A stretch of 64,000 nucleotides of DNA from an uncultured Lachnospiraceae bacterium (GCA_947576945.1 CANPTH010000002.1:62001-126000); one strand, 5' to 3'; counted from the stretch's first letter, positions 52,800 through 61,552 are shown. Made by a program: numbers and translations. The notes: generated by a model not told the origin, from the sequence alone.

Positions 52800-53807
52800 T
52801 GTTGCACACTCCTTATTCCAGCGTAAACGTTATCAACATGATCAATAAGCGTATCCAAACTATAAGCAAATACATCTGCATCACAAAACCGCGCCGCTTC
52901 GGTAAGACCTCTCTGCTGAACATGCTCGGCGCTTATTACGGGAAATCTTATGATACCAGGTTCCTGTTTGATACTTTAGAGATTGGCAAAAGCAAAGATT
53001 ACCTGACTCACCTGAACAAATACAACGTCATTAGTATGTGCCTGAACAACCTTTCCGATAAAGGCAACGCCTACAATGACTATATCGATCTGATCAAAAA
53101 CTCTTTCAAACGTGATATAGCCGCTGTCTACTCGGAGCTTGAAAACAGAGAATTTAACAGTATTTCCGATATGCTTGCCGCCACCGGAGACGAATTTATC
53201 TTCATCATAGACGAATGGGATTATATTTTCAGCCATGACCTGTACCCGGAGCATCAGGGCGATTTTCTGGAGTTCTTAAGAGATCTGCTGAAAGACCGGC
53301 CATACGTGGCGCTTGCCTACATGACCGGCGTCCTCCCGCTCAAACGCTGCAGCACCGGTTCAGCCCTGAATATGTTTAAGGAATATACCATGCTCAACGA
53401 CCCTTCCTTCGAACATTATTTCGCCTTTACGGAAGAAGAGGTGACAGCCCTCTGTGAACAGCAGACCACTCTTTCCAGTGAACTGCCCATCCTGAAATAC
53501 AACGACGAAAACAGCCTCGCATGTGTCGTGACCCTTGCCTACCCTCAGTGAACAAATACTGGGTTGAGCGTAAAGAAAAGAGCGGCAAAGGATTCGCAGA
53601 CTTTATATTTTATCCCAGACGCAGAAATCTTCCCGATATTATCATCGAATTGAAAGCCGGCAGTTCACCGGAAATCGCTGTCGCACAGATCCGTAATATA
53701 GAATATTGCGAAAAGCTAAAAAATACGGCACTGACCAGATTCTTGCAGTCGGAATATGCTATGATCCCAAGACGAAAGACCATCAATGCCTGATCGAAAA
53801 GATTTAA
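52800..53807 (+). pseudogene. AAA-ATPase-like / PD-(D/E)XK protein, deleted and frameshifted
   Basis: The frame shows CITKPRRFGKTSLLNMLGAY (Walker A), FIFIIDEWDYIFSHDLYPEH (Walker B), LAYMTGVLPLKRCSTGSAL and FAFTEEEVTALCEQQ, the core of PF09820. The middle region (the WYNGY...YWT part) is deleted between LSSE and LPILKYNDENSL. Near 53545 a frameshift leads into KYWVERKEKSGKGFADFIF and LPDIIIELKAGSSPEIAVAQ, the PD-(D/E)XK nuclease part. A second near 53735 gives ILAVGICYDPKTKDHQCLIE and TAA 53807. The N-terminal 20-30 residues are also gone. It is the least degraded of three relics but still inactive. Confidence 0.88.
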
Positions 53808-53877
53808 TAGAGATTCCTGCATCATTGAAAAAATACAAATGAGCTGACATAAAACCCGTTATTTTTTCACAAAACTA

Positions 53878-53906
53878 TTGACACGCACATACAATGGTGC
53901 TATAGT
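53878..53906 (+). promoter_or_regulatory. Promoter of the T-box/trpB unit
   Basis: TTGACA (53878-53883) and TATAGT (53901-53906) are 17 bases apart. Transcription should start near 53913. Confidence 0.85.
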
Positions 53907-53912
53907 GTATAA

Positions 53913-54218
53913 AAATTTCATACAGCAAACCGTTGAAGCGGAGATAACGGCAATCATGCCTTTACAGAGAACCTGCGATGCTGAGAAGCAGGCAAGAAAC
54001 AAGTTGTCAAATGGACCGCTGAGGGCGCAGTCAAATGTGAGCTTTATCACAGAGTATTCTGCGACGCTGCAGGCAAGCGTAATATGCCGGGGATATGTTG
54101 GTATCCTGCTAAGCGCACGGGTCATACCGTGAATCAAGGTGGCACCGCGGATAGTGTCTACAATTATTGTATCTATTCGTCCTTGACAGAAAGTCTATTT
54201 CTGTCAGGGGCGTTTTTT
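53913..54218 (+). promoter_or_regulatory. tRNA-Trp T-box riboswitch
   Basis: The leader has the conserved T-box core AAGGTGGCACCGCGG at 54136-54150, a stem I region with GCGG pairing CCGC, a specifier TGG codon (54012-54014, in CAAATGGACCGC), and a terminator with run of T at its end. When uncharged tRNA-Trp is bound, the antiterminator forms and the TrpB gene is transcribed. The TGG specifier is tryptophan, agreeing with the downstream gene. Confidence 0.93.
54181..54218 (+). terminator. T-box terminator
   Basis: CCTTGACAGAAA pairs with TTTCTGTCAGGGG and GTTTTTT follows. This is the off-state hairpin of the T-box, 59 bases before the gene. Confidence 0.88.
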
Positions 54219-54276
54219 GTTTGGCAGAAATGCACTTTTGTTACAAAATCACAAATTTCACAAGGAGGCAACTGCC

Positions 54277-55650
54277 ATGAACAACGAAAAAATCCCTTAC
54301 AAAATCTATCTCACCGAAAACGAAATGCCCAGGGCATGGTATAACCTGCGCGCCGATATGCAACAGAAACCGGCGCCGCTCTTACATCCCGGCACCCACA
54401 AGCCGATGACGGCATCAGAGCTCTCCGGCGTTTTCTGCGAGGAGCTGGTGGCGCAGGAGCTGGACAACGATACGCCGTACTTCGAGATTCCGGAGGAAAT
54501 CCGCGATTTCTATAAGATGTACCGCCCGGCTCCGCTTGTCCGCGCCTACTGTCTGGAGAAAAAGCTCGGCACGCCCGCGAAGATCTATTACAAGTTCGAG
54601 GGCAACAACACCAGCGGCAGCCACAAGTTAAACTCCGCCATCGCCCAGGCCTATTACGCGAAGAAACAGGGGCTTAACGGTGTGACCACCGAAACCGGAG
54701 CCGGTCAATGGGGCACGGCGCTTTCCATGGCCTGTTCCTATCTGGGCCTTGACTGCAAGGTCTACATGGTGAAATGCTCCTACGAGCAGAAACCTTTCCG
54801 CCGGGAAGTGATGCGCACCTACGGTGCGTCGGTAACGCCGTCGCCCTCCATGGAAACCGAGGTTGGCCGGAAGATCCTGGCCGAACATCCGGGCACTACG
54901 GGGAGCCTCGGCTGCGCTATTTCCGAAGCGGTGGAGACGGCGGTATCCAGTGACGGCTACCGCTACGTGCTGGGCAGCGTGCTCAACCAGGTGCTTCTCC
55001 ACCAGTCCATCATAGGCTTAGAGACCAAAACCGCCCTGGATAAATACGGCATAAAACCCGACATCATCATCGGCTGTGCCGGCGGCGGATCCAATCTGGG
55101 CGGTCTGATCGCACCGTTTATGGGCGAAAAGCTCCGCGGCGAAGCCGACTATCGAATCATCGCCGTTGAACCCGCTTCCTGCCCCAGCCTTACCCGCGGC
55201 GTATACGCCTACGATTTCTGCGATACCGGTATGGTCTGCCCCCTGGCCAAAATGTACACGCTGGGCAGCGACTTTATCCCCTCCGCCAACCATGCCGGCG
55301 GCCTTCGCTATCACGGCATGAGTTCTACCCTGTCCGAGCTCTATCATCAGGGCCTGATGGAAGCAGTCAGCGTCAAGCAGACGGAAGTTTTTGAAGCCGC
55401 GGAGTACTTCGCAAAAGTAGAAGGCATCCTGCCCGCGCCGGAAAGCTCCCACGCGATCCGCGTCGCCATTGACGAGGCAGTCCGGTGTAAGGAAACCGGC
55501 GAAGAGAAGACCATCGTCTTCGGCCTCACCGGTACAGGCTATTTCGATATGATGGCCTATGAGAAATTCCACGACGGGAAAATGGATGACTACATCCCCA
55601 CCGACGAAGAACTGGCGCTCTATCGCAGCAGGCTGCCAAAGGTTGAATAA
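54277..55650 (+). CDS. trpB: Stand-alone tryptophan synthase beta chain (TrpB2-like)
   Basis: This 457-residue PLP enzyme converts indole and serine to tryptophan. It shows PRAWYNLRADMQQKPAPLLH, TSGSHKLNSAIA with PLP lysine Lys117, TETGAGQWGTALSMA, GCAGGGSNLGG (PLP phosphate site) and GLTGTGYFDMMAYEKF. The N-terminal extension and length match the TrpB2/TrpB-like group, which often works without TrpA. ATG 54277 lies after AAGGAGG. No other trp gene is in the window. The T-box links it to tryptophan shortage, so it probably salvages indole. A bidirectional hairpin follows. Confidence 0.93.
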   Translation: MNNEKIPYKIYLTENEMPRAWYNLRADMQQKPAPLLHPGTHKPMTASELSGVFCEELVAQELDNDTPYFEIPEEIRDFYKMYRPAPLVRAYCLEKKLGTPAKIYYKFEGNNTSGSHKLNSAIAQAYYAKKQGLNGVTTETGAGQWGTALSMACSYLGLDCKVYMVKCSYEQKPFRREVMRTYGASVTPSPSMETEVGRKILAEHPGTTGSLGCAISEAVETAVSSDGYRYVLGSVLNQVLLHQSIIGLETKTALDKYGIKPDIIIGCAGGGSNLGGLIAPFMGEKLRGEADYRIIAVEPASCPSLTRGVYAYDFCDTGMVCPLAKMYTLGSDFIPSANHAGGLRYHGMSSTLSELYHQGLMEAVSVKQTEVFEAAEYFAKVEGILPAPESSHAIRVAIDEAVRCKETGEEKTIVFGLTGTGYFDMMAYEKFHDGKMDDYIPTDEELALYRSRLPKVE

Positions 55651-55659
55651 AAAGTCATT

Positions 55660-55702
55660 AAGAAACTCTAAGGCAGTGTTCTCTGCAGTCTTAGAGTTTC
55701 TT
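55660..55702. terminator. Terminator between trpB and the convergent binding-protein gene
   Basis: Arms AAGAAACTCTAAG (55660-55672) and CTTAGAGTTTCTT (55690-55702) form a 13-pair stem with A/T-rich flanks on both sides, so it can stop both convergent transcripts. Confidence 0.75.
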
Positions 55703-55735
55703 TAGTTGTCTTATTTCCTTCCATGTACCATATCC

Positions 55736-57385
55736 CTAATCCGTGTCTTCCACACGCCGATCCAGTTCTCTCTGCATTTCTTCAAAAAACACTTCCGGAT
55801 GGCATGCACTGTACGCTTCCATATACTGTTCCCACATAGATTCAAAATCCTCGGCCAGAACAACCCGTGGCAGATATGTCTGCTTAACTTCTTCCATCGC
55901 CTTGTAGACTCTTCCGGCAGGCACGTCCTGTGTCAGCCGCTTTGCATGGGAATACATCGGATACCAGGCCCCTGGCTGTTCATTACTGCCAAGCATATCC
56001 ACATAATTCCTGCATCCATACGCCGCCAGGCATGCCCGCACATCCTCCGGCAGGGCTGCATAGAACTCTTCCGGCTGAAATTCGGCCGAAAAGGCATTGA
56101 TCCCGTCAGCTGCCATCCCTTCCAGCCTTGGAAAATAAGAATAATAGCAAAAGTGCCGTCTCAAATAGGCGCCGTCCCGTGCACGCGCGCGTTGCTCCGG
56201 TGTTTTATAATAAATGCCGCTTTCATCCTTATGATAATCGACATCCTCCACACCCCAGAACCGCAGTTTCATCACCCTTTCATCCAAGAGATCGTTGATA
56301 AACCACATGGCGCCTTTCACATCTTTACAACTTACCGTAATGGAGATTCCTTCCGCTGTGTCAATGTCATTTCCCCGTTTTGTATGCCACTGATTCTTTA
56401 CGCCCTTTTCCATGACGATCGGCAGTGGAACATAACCGCAGCCTTCCTCCGCTTTCCGGCTCAGCGCGTCTCCCACATCGTAGGCGAACTGCCACCACTG
56501 CTCCACCATACCCAGCACCCGTCCGGAAGCCAGTATTTCGAGATATTCCTCATAACTTTGGGTGAAAGATTCCGGAGCGATCATCCCTGCATGAAACTCC
56601 TGATTTAAAAGGGCAAAATATGCTTTCGCCGTTTCTGTCACATTATAATCCATGACCGTCAGTGTGTCCGGATCTACCGTACAGCACCCGTCATTCGGAT
56701 AGCCGGCCAGAAACTGCGGCGGATTTTCCAGACAGAAATAACGCCAGTCATCGCACAGGAGCATGAAAGGAATATTGCTCTCTCCGTCAGCCATGCAGGG
56801 ATTTTCTTTCATATAAGCCTCGATCAAAGAAAAGTATTCCTGCACTGTAGTAATCTGTGGGTATCCTGCCCATTTTAAAACACGGGTCTGTATCCAGAAT
56901 GCTTCCCCTTCATGCAACGCCTCCGCTCCTTCCCTGTGAACGACATTGAACTGTGGAATCCAGTAAATATGCCCGTCCTCCTGCCTGAGCTGATCCCAGA
57001 CATCCTCCTCCAGATAACCACGGATATTCGGATATGCATCCCAGTATTCATCAATGGGGAGCAGCGCTCCGGCCTCATAGAGTGCAGCGCTGCCGGAAAT
57101 AAAATCCGGATACTCTCCTCCCGCAATGCAGGAAGCAATGGCAGCATCCGCCGTCTGTCCTGACAGCCAGATTTCCCGGCATTTTGCCCCGGTCAGTTCC
57201 GCAATTTTTTCCATGATCTCATTGTCATCCTCCGGCGAAATGCCGGGTACAGTGAAAAACGCTGTGTATTCTCTGTATTCCGGCTTCTTTACCCTCAAAT
57301 CGTATCCCGTATATCTGCTCGCAAAAAAAACAACAAAAAAGCATGCCGCCAACAGCAGCATACATTCCATCAACCTTTTTTTCAT
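55736..57385 (-). CDS. Second substrate-binding protein of the importer operon, membrane-anchored
   Basis: This 549-residue protein is a paralogue of the 59745-61460 binding protein along its length (GEYPDFISGSAALYEAGALL, DGHIYWIPQFN, ILASGRVLGMVEQWWQFAYD). Its N-terminus is different: MKKRLMECMLLLAACFFVVF contains a lipobox-like LAAC but then more hydrophobic residues, so it probably forms an uncleaved membrane anchor. GGAGG lies before ATG 57385. It is fourth in the operon, after a gap filled by two structured repeats. It may present a different ligand or act as a sensor; the role is unknown. Confidence 0.88.
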   Translation of the reverse strand: MKKRLMECMLLLAACFFVVFFASRYTGYDLRVKKPEYREYTAFFTVPGISPEDDNEIMEKIAELTGAKCREIWLSGQTADAAIASCIAGGEYPDFISGSAALYEAGALLPIDEYWDAYPNIRGYLEEDVWDQLRQEDGHIYWIPQFNVVHREGAEALHEGEAFWIQTRVLKWAGYPQITTVQEYFSLIEAYMKENPCMADGESNIPFMLLCDDWRYFCLENPPQFLAGYPNDGCCTVDPDTLTVMDYNVTETAKAYFALLNQEFHAGMIAPESFTQSYEEYLEILASGRVLGMVEQWWQFAYDVGDALSRKAEEGCGYVPLPIVMEKGVKNQWHTKRGNDIDTAEGISITVSCKDVKGAMWFINDLLDERVMKLRFWGVEDVDYHKDESGIYYKTPEQRARARDGAYLRRHFCYYSYFPRLEGMAADGINAFSAEFQPEEFYAALPEDVRACLAAYGCRNYVDMLGSNEQPGAWYPMYSHAKRLTQDVPAGRVYKAMEEVKQTYLPRVVLAEDFESMWEQYMEAYSACHPEVFFEEMQRELDRRVEDTD

Positions 57386-57397
57386 TCCTTCCTCCAT

Positions 57398-57525
57398 TCC
57401 GAAGCGTTTTACGCTGAGGCCGCGAGCAGAATTTCAAATTCTGCTCTGCGATCAACAGAATTTGTGACGCTTCTGCACAAATTCTTGGTTGAATAAATTG
57501 CTCATCAGAGAATTTATTCAACCTT
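57398..57525 (-). repeat. Multi-hairpin dispersed element, full copy
   Basis: On the minus strand four hairpins follow one another: GTTGAATAAATT/AATTTATTCAAC, GAATTTGTG/CACAAATTC, GCAGAATTT/AAATTCTGC and GCGT/ACGC, ending at CTTCGGAATGGAGG, the ribosome-binding site of the second binding protein gene. Other copies are at 34510-34643 and 23404-23516. Confidence 0.9.
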
Positions 57526-57546
57526 TAGACCTCGCTTCCTGATATA

Positions 57547-57649
57547 TATAGTAAACGACATAACAAATTTCTGTTTCCGGCTCTTGCAGGAGCCATATAC
57601 GGCAGCTCCTGCAAGGTCGAATACGAAATTTCTAATGTCGTTAACTATA
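57547..57649. repeat. 103-bp near-perfect palindrome
   Basis: TATAGTAAACGACAT (57547-57561) mirrors ATGTCGTTAACTATA (57635-57649). AAATTTC/GAAATTT and CTTGCAGGAGC/GCTCCTGCAAG continue the stem inwards. The whole can fold as one long hairpin, in DNA or RNA. It fills the gap between the permease gene and the multi-hairpin element. Confidence 0.85.
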
Positions 57650-57695
57650 GGATACACTATTTTGGCTTCTTCCGCCAGAAAAACTCATTTCGCTT

Positions 57696-58610
57696 TTATT
57701 CTTTCACACCGCCGATCGTCAATCCCGTTACAAAATAACGCTGCAGGAACGGATACAGACAGACAATGGGCAGCATCGTCAGTATCGTAGCTGCGGCCCG
57801 CACCGAGGTTGGCGTTACCGTGCCTGCCGCATTCTTCATCGCCTCCGCGCTGTTTCCCTGATTGGTCACGGAGGAAAGCAGTTTCATCAACTCATACTGT
57901 AAGGTAGTATATTCGCTGCTCATGCGGTTATACAACATGGCGTCAAACCATGAATTCCACTGCCCCACCGCAACGAACAACGCCACCGTTGCATATACCG
58001 GTTTACACAGCGGCGAGATGATCTTCCAGAAGATCGTCATATAACCGGCACCGTCCAACTGCGCGGATTCTTCCAAGCTATCCGGTATGCCGTTCATATA
58101 AGTTCGGATTACCAGCATATTAAAAGCGCTGATCATACCGGGAATTACATACACCCAGAAACTGTTCGTCAGATGCAGTCCCTTAAACAGCAGGAATGTA
58201 GGGATCATGCCGCCGTTCACATACATGGTGACTACCCAAAACAACGAGAGCTGTTGTTTGAACAGAAATCTTTTTCGACTGACTATGTACGCCAGGACTG
58301 CATTGGTCACCAGTGAAAATACCGTTCCGACCACCGTCCTCGCCACGGTGATGTAGGCGCCTGTGACCAGATTATCCTTCTCCAGAACAGTAATATAATT
58401 CTTCATTGTAAATTTCCGCGGGAACAGATAAATTCCGCCCCGAAGAGCATCCGTTCCGTCATTCAGTGAAATAGCCAGTGTATTCAGAACCGGATAAAGC
58501 GTTATGACCACAAATGCAATCATAAACAGCACATTACACACTGTAAATATTTTATCCCCAAACGAGGTTTTTCGTCTCTTCATTTCTTTCTGACTCATAC
58601 CGATACCCAT
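57696..58610 (-). CDS. Oligosaccharide ABC importer permease, LplC/YtcP type
   Basis: This 304-residue membrane protein shows FIAFVVITLYPVLNTLAISL-like N-terminal helices, FWVVTMYVNGGMIPTFLLFK, the coupling loop EESAQLDGAGYMTIFWKIISP and the end YFVTGLTIGGVKE. It matches the LplC branch. The ATG at 58610 is close to its AAAGG; ATG 58598 may be the true start. It is 12 bases after the LplB-type permease in the same operon. Confidence 0.9.
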   Translation of the reverse strand: MGIGMSQKEMKRRKTSFGDKIFTVCNVLFMIAFVVITLYPVLNTLAISLNDGTDALRGGIYLFPRKFTMKNYITVLEKDNLVTGAYITVARTVVGTVFSLVTNAVLAYIVSRKRFLFKQQLSLFWVVTMYVNGGMIPTFLLFKGLHLTNSFWVYVIPGMISAFNMLVIRTYMNGIPDSLEESAQLDGAGYMTIFWKIISPLCKPVYATVALFVAVGQWNSWFDAMLYNRMSSEYTTLQYELMKLLSSVTNQGNSAEAMKNAAGTVTPTSVRAAATILTMLPIVCLYPFLQRYFVTGLTIGGVKE

Positions 58611-58622
58611 GCCTTTCCGACT

Positions 58623-59576
58623 TTAGAACAGTCTTTCTTCACCGCTTCTCTTTGCGATCATATTTGCAATGACGATCAGGACAATGCTGACCAGACTCTT
58701 AAAAATACCTGCCGCAGTACCGATAGCAAAGTCATTCTGGCTGATTCCCCATTTCAATACATATATGTCAATAGTCTGCGAAACACTCTGTACCAGTCCG
58801 TTTCCTAACAGATACTGGATCTCAAATCCGGCATTTAATACATTTCCCACATTCATCAGGAGCAGTATGATGATCGTCGGCTTGATACCCGGAAGGGTAA
58901 CATAGCGAATCTTAGACCATCTTCCCGCACCGTCCATGCTCGCCGCTTCATAGAGCGACGGATCGATCGCCGTGATCGCCGACAGATAAATGATCGCATT
59001 CCATCCGGTTTCTTTCCACACATTGGCAAATGCCACGATCGGCCAGAAATATTTCGGATGAGCAAAGAAGTTCAGCGGCTGATCCAGAATACCGAATTTT
59101 AATAACAGTTCATTTACGATTCCCGTTCCGGAAAGCGCATCATGCAGAATACCGGTCACAATAATCCAGGAAAGGAAGTGCGGTAAATAGGATATAGTCT
59201 GCACGACTTTCTTTCCGCCGTTGGATTTTATCTCATTTAACAGGATCGCGAAGACGATCGCCATCACGAAAGTCACTACCAGATTGATCACGCCCATCGA
59301 CAGCGTATTACGGATGACACGCAAAAAGGTTGCGTCTGAAAACAGCTGCTGGAATTTTGCCAGTCCTACAAACTGTGAATGGAACAGACCGTCCTTAGGT
59401 CTGTAATTCTGGAATGCCATGATCCAGCCGCCCAACGGCAGATAATAGAATATAATGCCATACAATACTATGGCCGCCGACCAGATCAGCAACACTTTCT
59501 GTCGTTTGATCTCTTTCCATGTGATCTCGATTTTGGGTTCTTTAATTTTTTGTTTTCTTTTTGCCATAGAAGCCAT
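58623..59576 (-). CDS. Oligosaccharide ABC importer permease, LplB type
   Basis: This 317-residue membrane protein has YYLPLGGWIMAFQNYRPKDG, SYLPHFLSWIIVTGILHD and WKETGWNAIIYLSAITAIDP, as in LplB, and the coupling loop YEAASMDGAGRWSKIRYVTLP. ATG 59576 follows GGAGG by 5 bases. It lies between the first binding protein gene and the LplC-type permease; two structured hairpins occupy the gap before it. Confidence 0.92.
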   Translation of the reverse strand: MASMAKRKQKIKEPKIEITWKEIKRQKVLLIWSAAIVLYGIIFYYLPLGGWIMAFQNYRPKDGLFHSQFVGLAKFQQLFSDATFLRVIRNTLSMGVINLVVTFVMAIVFAILLNEIKSNGGKKVVQTISYLPHFLSWIIVTGILHDALSGTGIVNELLLKFGILDQPLNFFAHPKYFWPIVAFANVWKETGWNAIIYLSAITAIDPSLYEAASMDGAGRWSKIRYVTLPGIKPTIIILLLMNVGNVLNAGFEIQYLLGNGLVQSVSQTIDIYVLKWGISQNDFAIGTAAGIFKSLVSIVLIVIANMIAKRSGEERLF

Positions 59577-59693
59577 CTCTACCTCCATCCTCACTTTCCG
59601 GCCGGCGCTGCAGTACTGCCGGCTGCTTCCCCCGCAGCCCCATACTCCTGACGGGCATTCCCGGCTGTGCCTGCAGCGTCTGTGCCTGATATG

Positions 59694-59735
59694 GAAAACA
59701 GACAGGCCAGACTACTCTGACATCTGCCTGTTTTC
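59694..59735 (-). other. Hairpin between binding-protein and permease genes
   Basis: GAAAACAG and CTGTTTTC frame a stem continued by AGGCAGA-like pairs, just beyond the 59745 stop. A GC-rich region (59600-59690) with further small stems follows. It resembles the stabilising or partial-termination hairpins after other binding protein genes here. Confidence 0.6.
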
Positions 59736-59744
59736 ACGGAATGT

Positions 59745-61460
59745 TTATTTATATTTTTCAGCCGCTTCCATTCTGCGGTCCAGTTCCTCCTGCATCTCAT
59801 CCAGGAATGCCTGAGGATTGCAGCCTTCATAGACGCCCATATACTCTTCCCATGCGCTTTCGAAATCAGAAGCCATTACCACCTTTGGCAGGTATTCATG
59901 TTTGATTTCGTCCATCTTTGCCCAGGCCATGCCGCCCTCGGTCGCCGTCGTCATGTTGCTCGAAAATGAGTACATGGGATACCACGCCCCGGGCGCTTCG
60001 CTTGTACCCAGCATGTCCACGTATGTCTCCGCCCCGTATGCCTCAAAGCATTTCTGCACATCCTCGCTCAATGCATCATAAAACTCTTTTGGCTGGAACT
60101 GCGGCGACATTGCATTAATATTGTCACGGCTTGTTCCGGAATAATTCGGAAAATAAGAGTAACTGCACATATGGGATGCTTTATAAGCCGTATCGGATGC
60201 ATTCATGCGCATTTCCTCCGTCTTATAAAACTCTCCGTTCTCATCCACTTCATAGTCAACGCCTTCAATACCCCAATAACGCAGATCATGTACCTCCTGA
60301 CCCAGCAGCGCGTCCACAAAAGCCAGCGCTCCTTCTACGTCCTCACAGCTCGTCGTAATGGCCAGACCGCTCGATACATTCAGCACACCGCCGGAATTGT
60401 GCCACTGATTCTTGATTCCCTCCTCTATGGTGATGGGAAGCGGCACATAATTACAGCCCTGCTTATCCAGACCTTGCTGCTTTAACGCGTCGTTTACGTT
60501 GTAGGCGAAGTCCCACCACTGATCGATCATGCCAAGCACGCGGCCTGTAGACAGCTTCGCAATATACTCATCATAAGTCTGTGTAAAGGATTCCGGATCC
60601 ACGATACCTTTCTGGTATTCTTCATTCAACTTCTGAAAATAACGCTTCGCCGTCGGTGTGGTATTATAGTCAATTACCTTGAGCGTATCAGGATCCACGA
60701 TCACCGAACCGTCATTCGGATAACCGTCCAAAAACTGCGGCGCATTCTCCAGACAGAAGTAACGCCAGTCATCACAGAGGATTGTATAGGGAATGTTCTC
60801 CATGCCGTCCTCCATGGTGGGATTTGCTTCCTGATAGGATTCGATCAGGTCAAAATACTGATCCATGGTATGTACCTCAGGATAGCCTGCCCACTCCAAT
60901 ACGCGTGTCTGAATCCAGAAAGCTTCGTCATTATGTGTCGTTGCCTTTTCTTCTCCGTAAATATTGCCGAACTGCTGAATCCAGTAGATATGTCCGTCAT
61001 CCTGCCGGAGTTTATCCCATTCCTCCTCCGTCAGATATTCTTTGATGTTCGGATACTGATCGATATAGTCGTCCAGTGGAATCAGCGCCCCTGCTTCGTA
61101 CAGCTGTGCTGCTCCGTCGCCGCCGTCTATGAAATCAGGATACTCGCCGCCCGCGATCAAAGTACCCACCGCCTCCTGTGCCGTCTGTCCGGTAAGCCAT
61201 GTCTCCTTACAGATTGCTCCTGTCAGTTCACCGATCTTCAGCATGATCTCGTTATCATCGTTGATCTCTGATCCCGGTACCGCAAAGAATGCCGTAAAAT
61301 GTTTCATCTCCCCGTTGCTTCCCGCACTGTCTCCTCCGGTTCCCTCCACGCCTGCGACGTCGTTAGAATCCGCCTGTGTACTGTCTCCGCCGCATCCGGC
61401 CAGAGTGCCCGCCGCCACTGCGGCTGTGAGTAATAATGCTGCCAGCTTTTTCGCTTTCAC
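59745..61460 (-). CDS. Oligosaccharide ABC importer substrate-binding lipoprotein (first copy)
   Basis: This 571-residue protein has a GTG start after GGGAGGGG. The signal peptide ends in lipobox LAGC (about Cys23). The body is the large LplA-like fold (KHFTAFFAVPGSEINDDNEI, DGHIYWIQQFGNIYGEEKAT, AKLSTGRVLGMIDQWWDFAY). A paralogue with a different N-terminus is fourth in the same operon. A promoter lies at 61524-61552, after the regulator gene. The ligand is an oligosaccharide by family. Confidence 0.93.
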   Translation of the reverse strand: MKAKKLAALLLTAAVAAGTLAGCGGDSTQADSNDVAGVEGTGGDSAGSNGEMKHFTAFFAVPGSEINDDNEIMLKIGELTGAICKETWLTGQTAQEAVGTLIAGGEYPDFIDGGDGAAQLYEAGALIPLDDYIDQYPNIKEYLTEEEWDKLRQDDGHIYWIQQFGNIYGEEKATTHNDEAFWIQTRVLEWAGYPEVHTMDQYFDLIESYQEANPTMEDGMENIPYTILCDDWRYFCLENAPQFLDGYPNDGSVIVDPDTLKVIDYNTTPTAKRYFQKLNEEYQKGIVDPESFTQTYDEYIAKLSTGRVLGMIDQWWDFAYNVNDALKQQGLDKQGCNYVPLPITIEEGIKNQWHNSGGVLNVSSGLAITTSCEDVEGALAFVDALLGQEVHDLRYWGIEGVDYEVDENGEFYKTEEMRMNASDTAYKASHMCSYSYFPNYSGTSRDNINAMSPQFQPKEFYDALSEDVQKCFEAYGAETYVDMLGTSEAPGAWYPMYSFSSNMTTATEGGMAWAKMDEIKHEYLPKVVMASDFESAWEEYMGVYEGCNPQAFLDEMQEELDRRMEAAEKYK

Positions 61461-61523
61461 AATATCCCCTCCCTTTCTCCATTTTTTTCATCCGCACAAC
61501 CGGATGTTTTATTTGTTAACAAT

Positions 61524-61552
61524 ATTTTATCTACAGGGAATACTGACAACAA
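61524..61552 (-). promoter_or_regulatory. Promoter of the 59745 importer operon
   Basis: TTGTTG (61552-61547) and TAAAAT (61529-61524) on the minus strand are 17 bases apart. A small ATCCG/CGGAT hairpin lies just inside the transcript. Confidence 0.45.

Noticed and set aside
53913-54218. tRNA gene in the trpB leader
   Set aside because: The sequence folds as a T-box leader and ends in a terminator; it has no complete cloverleaf or CCA-type acceptor stem.
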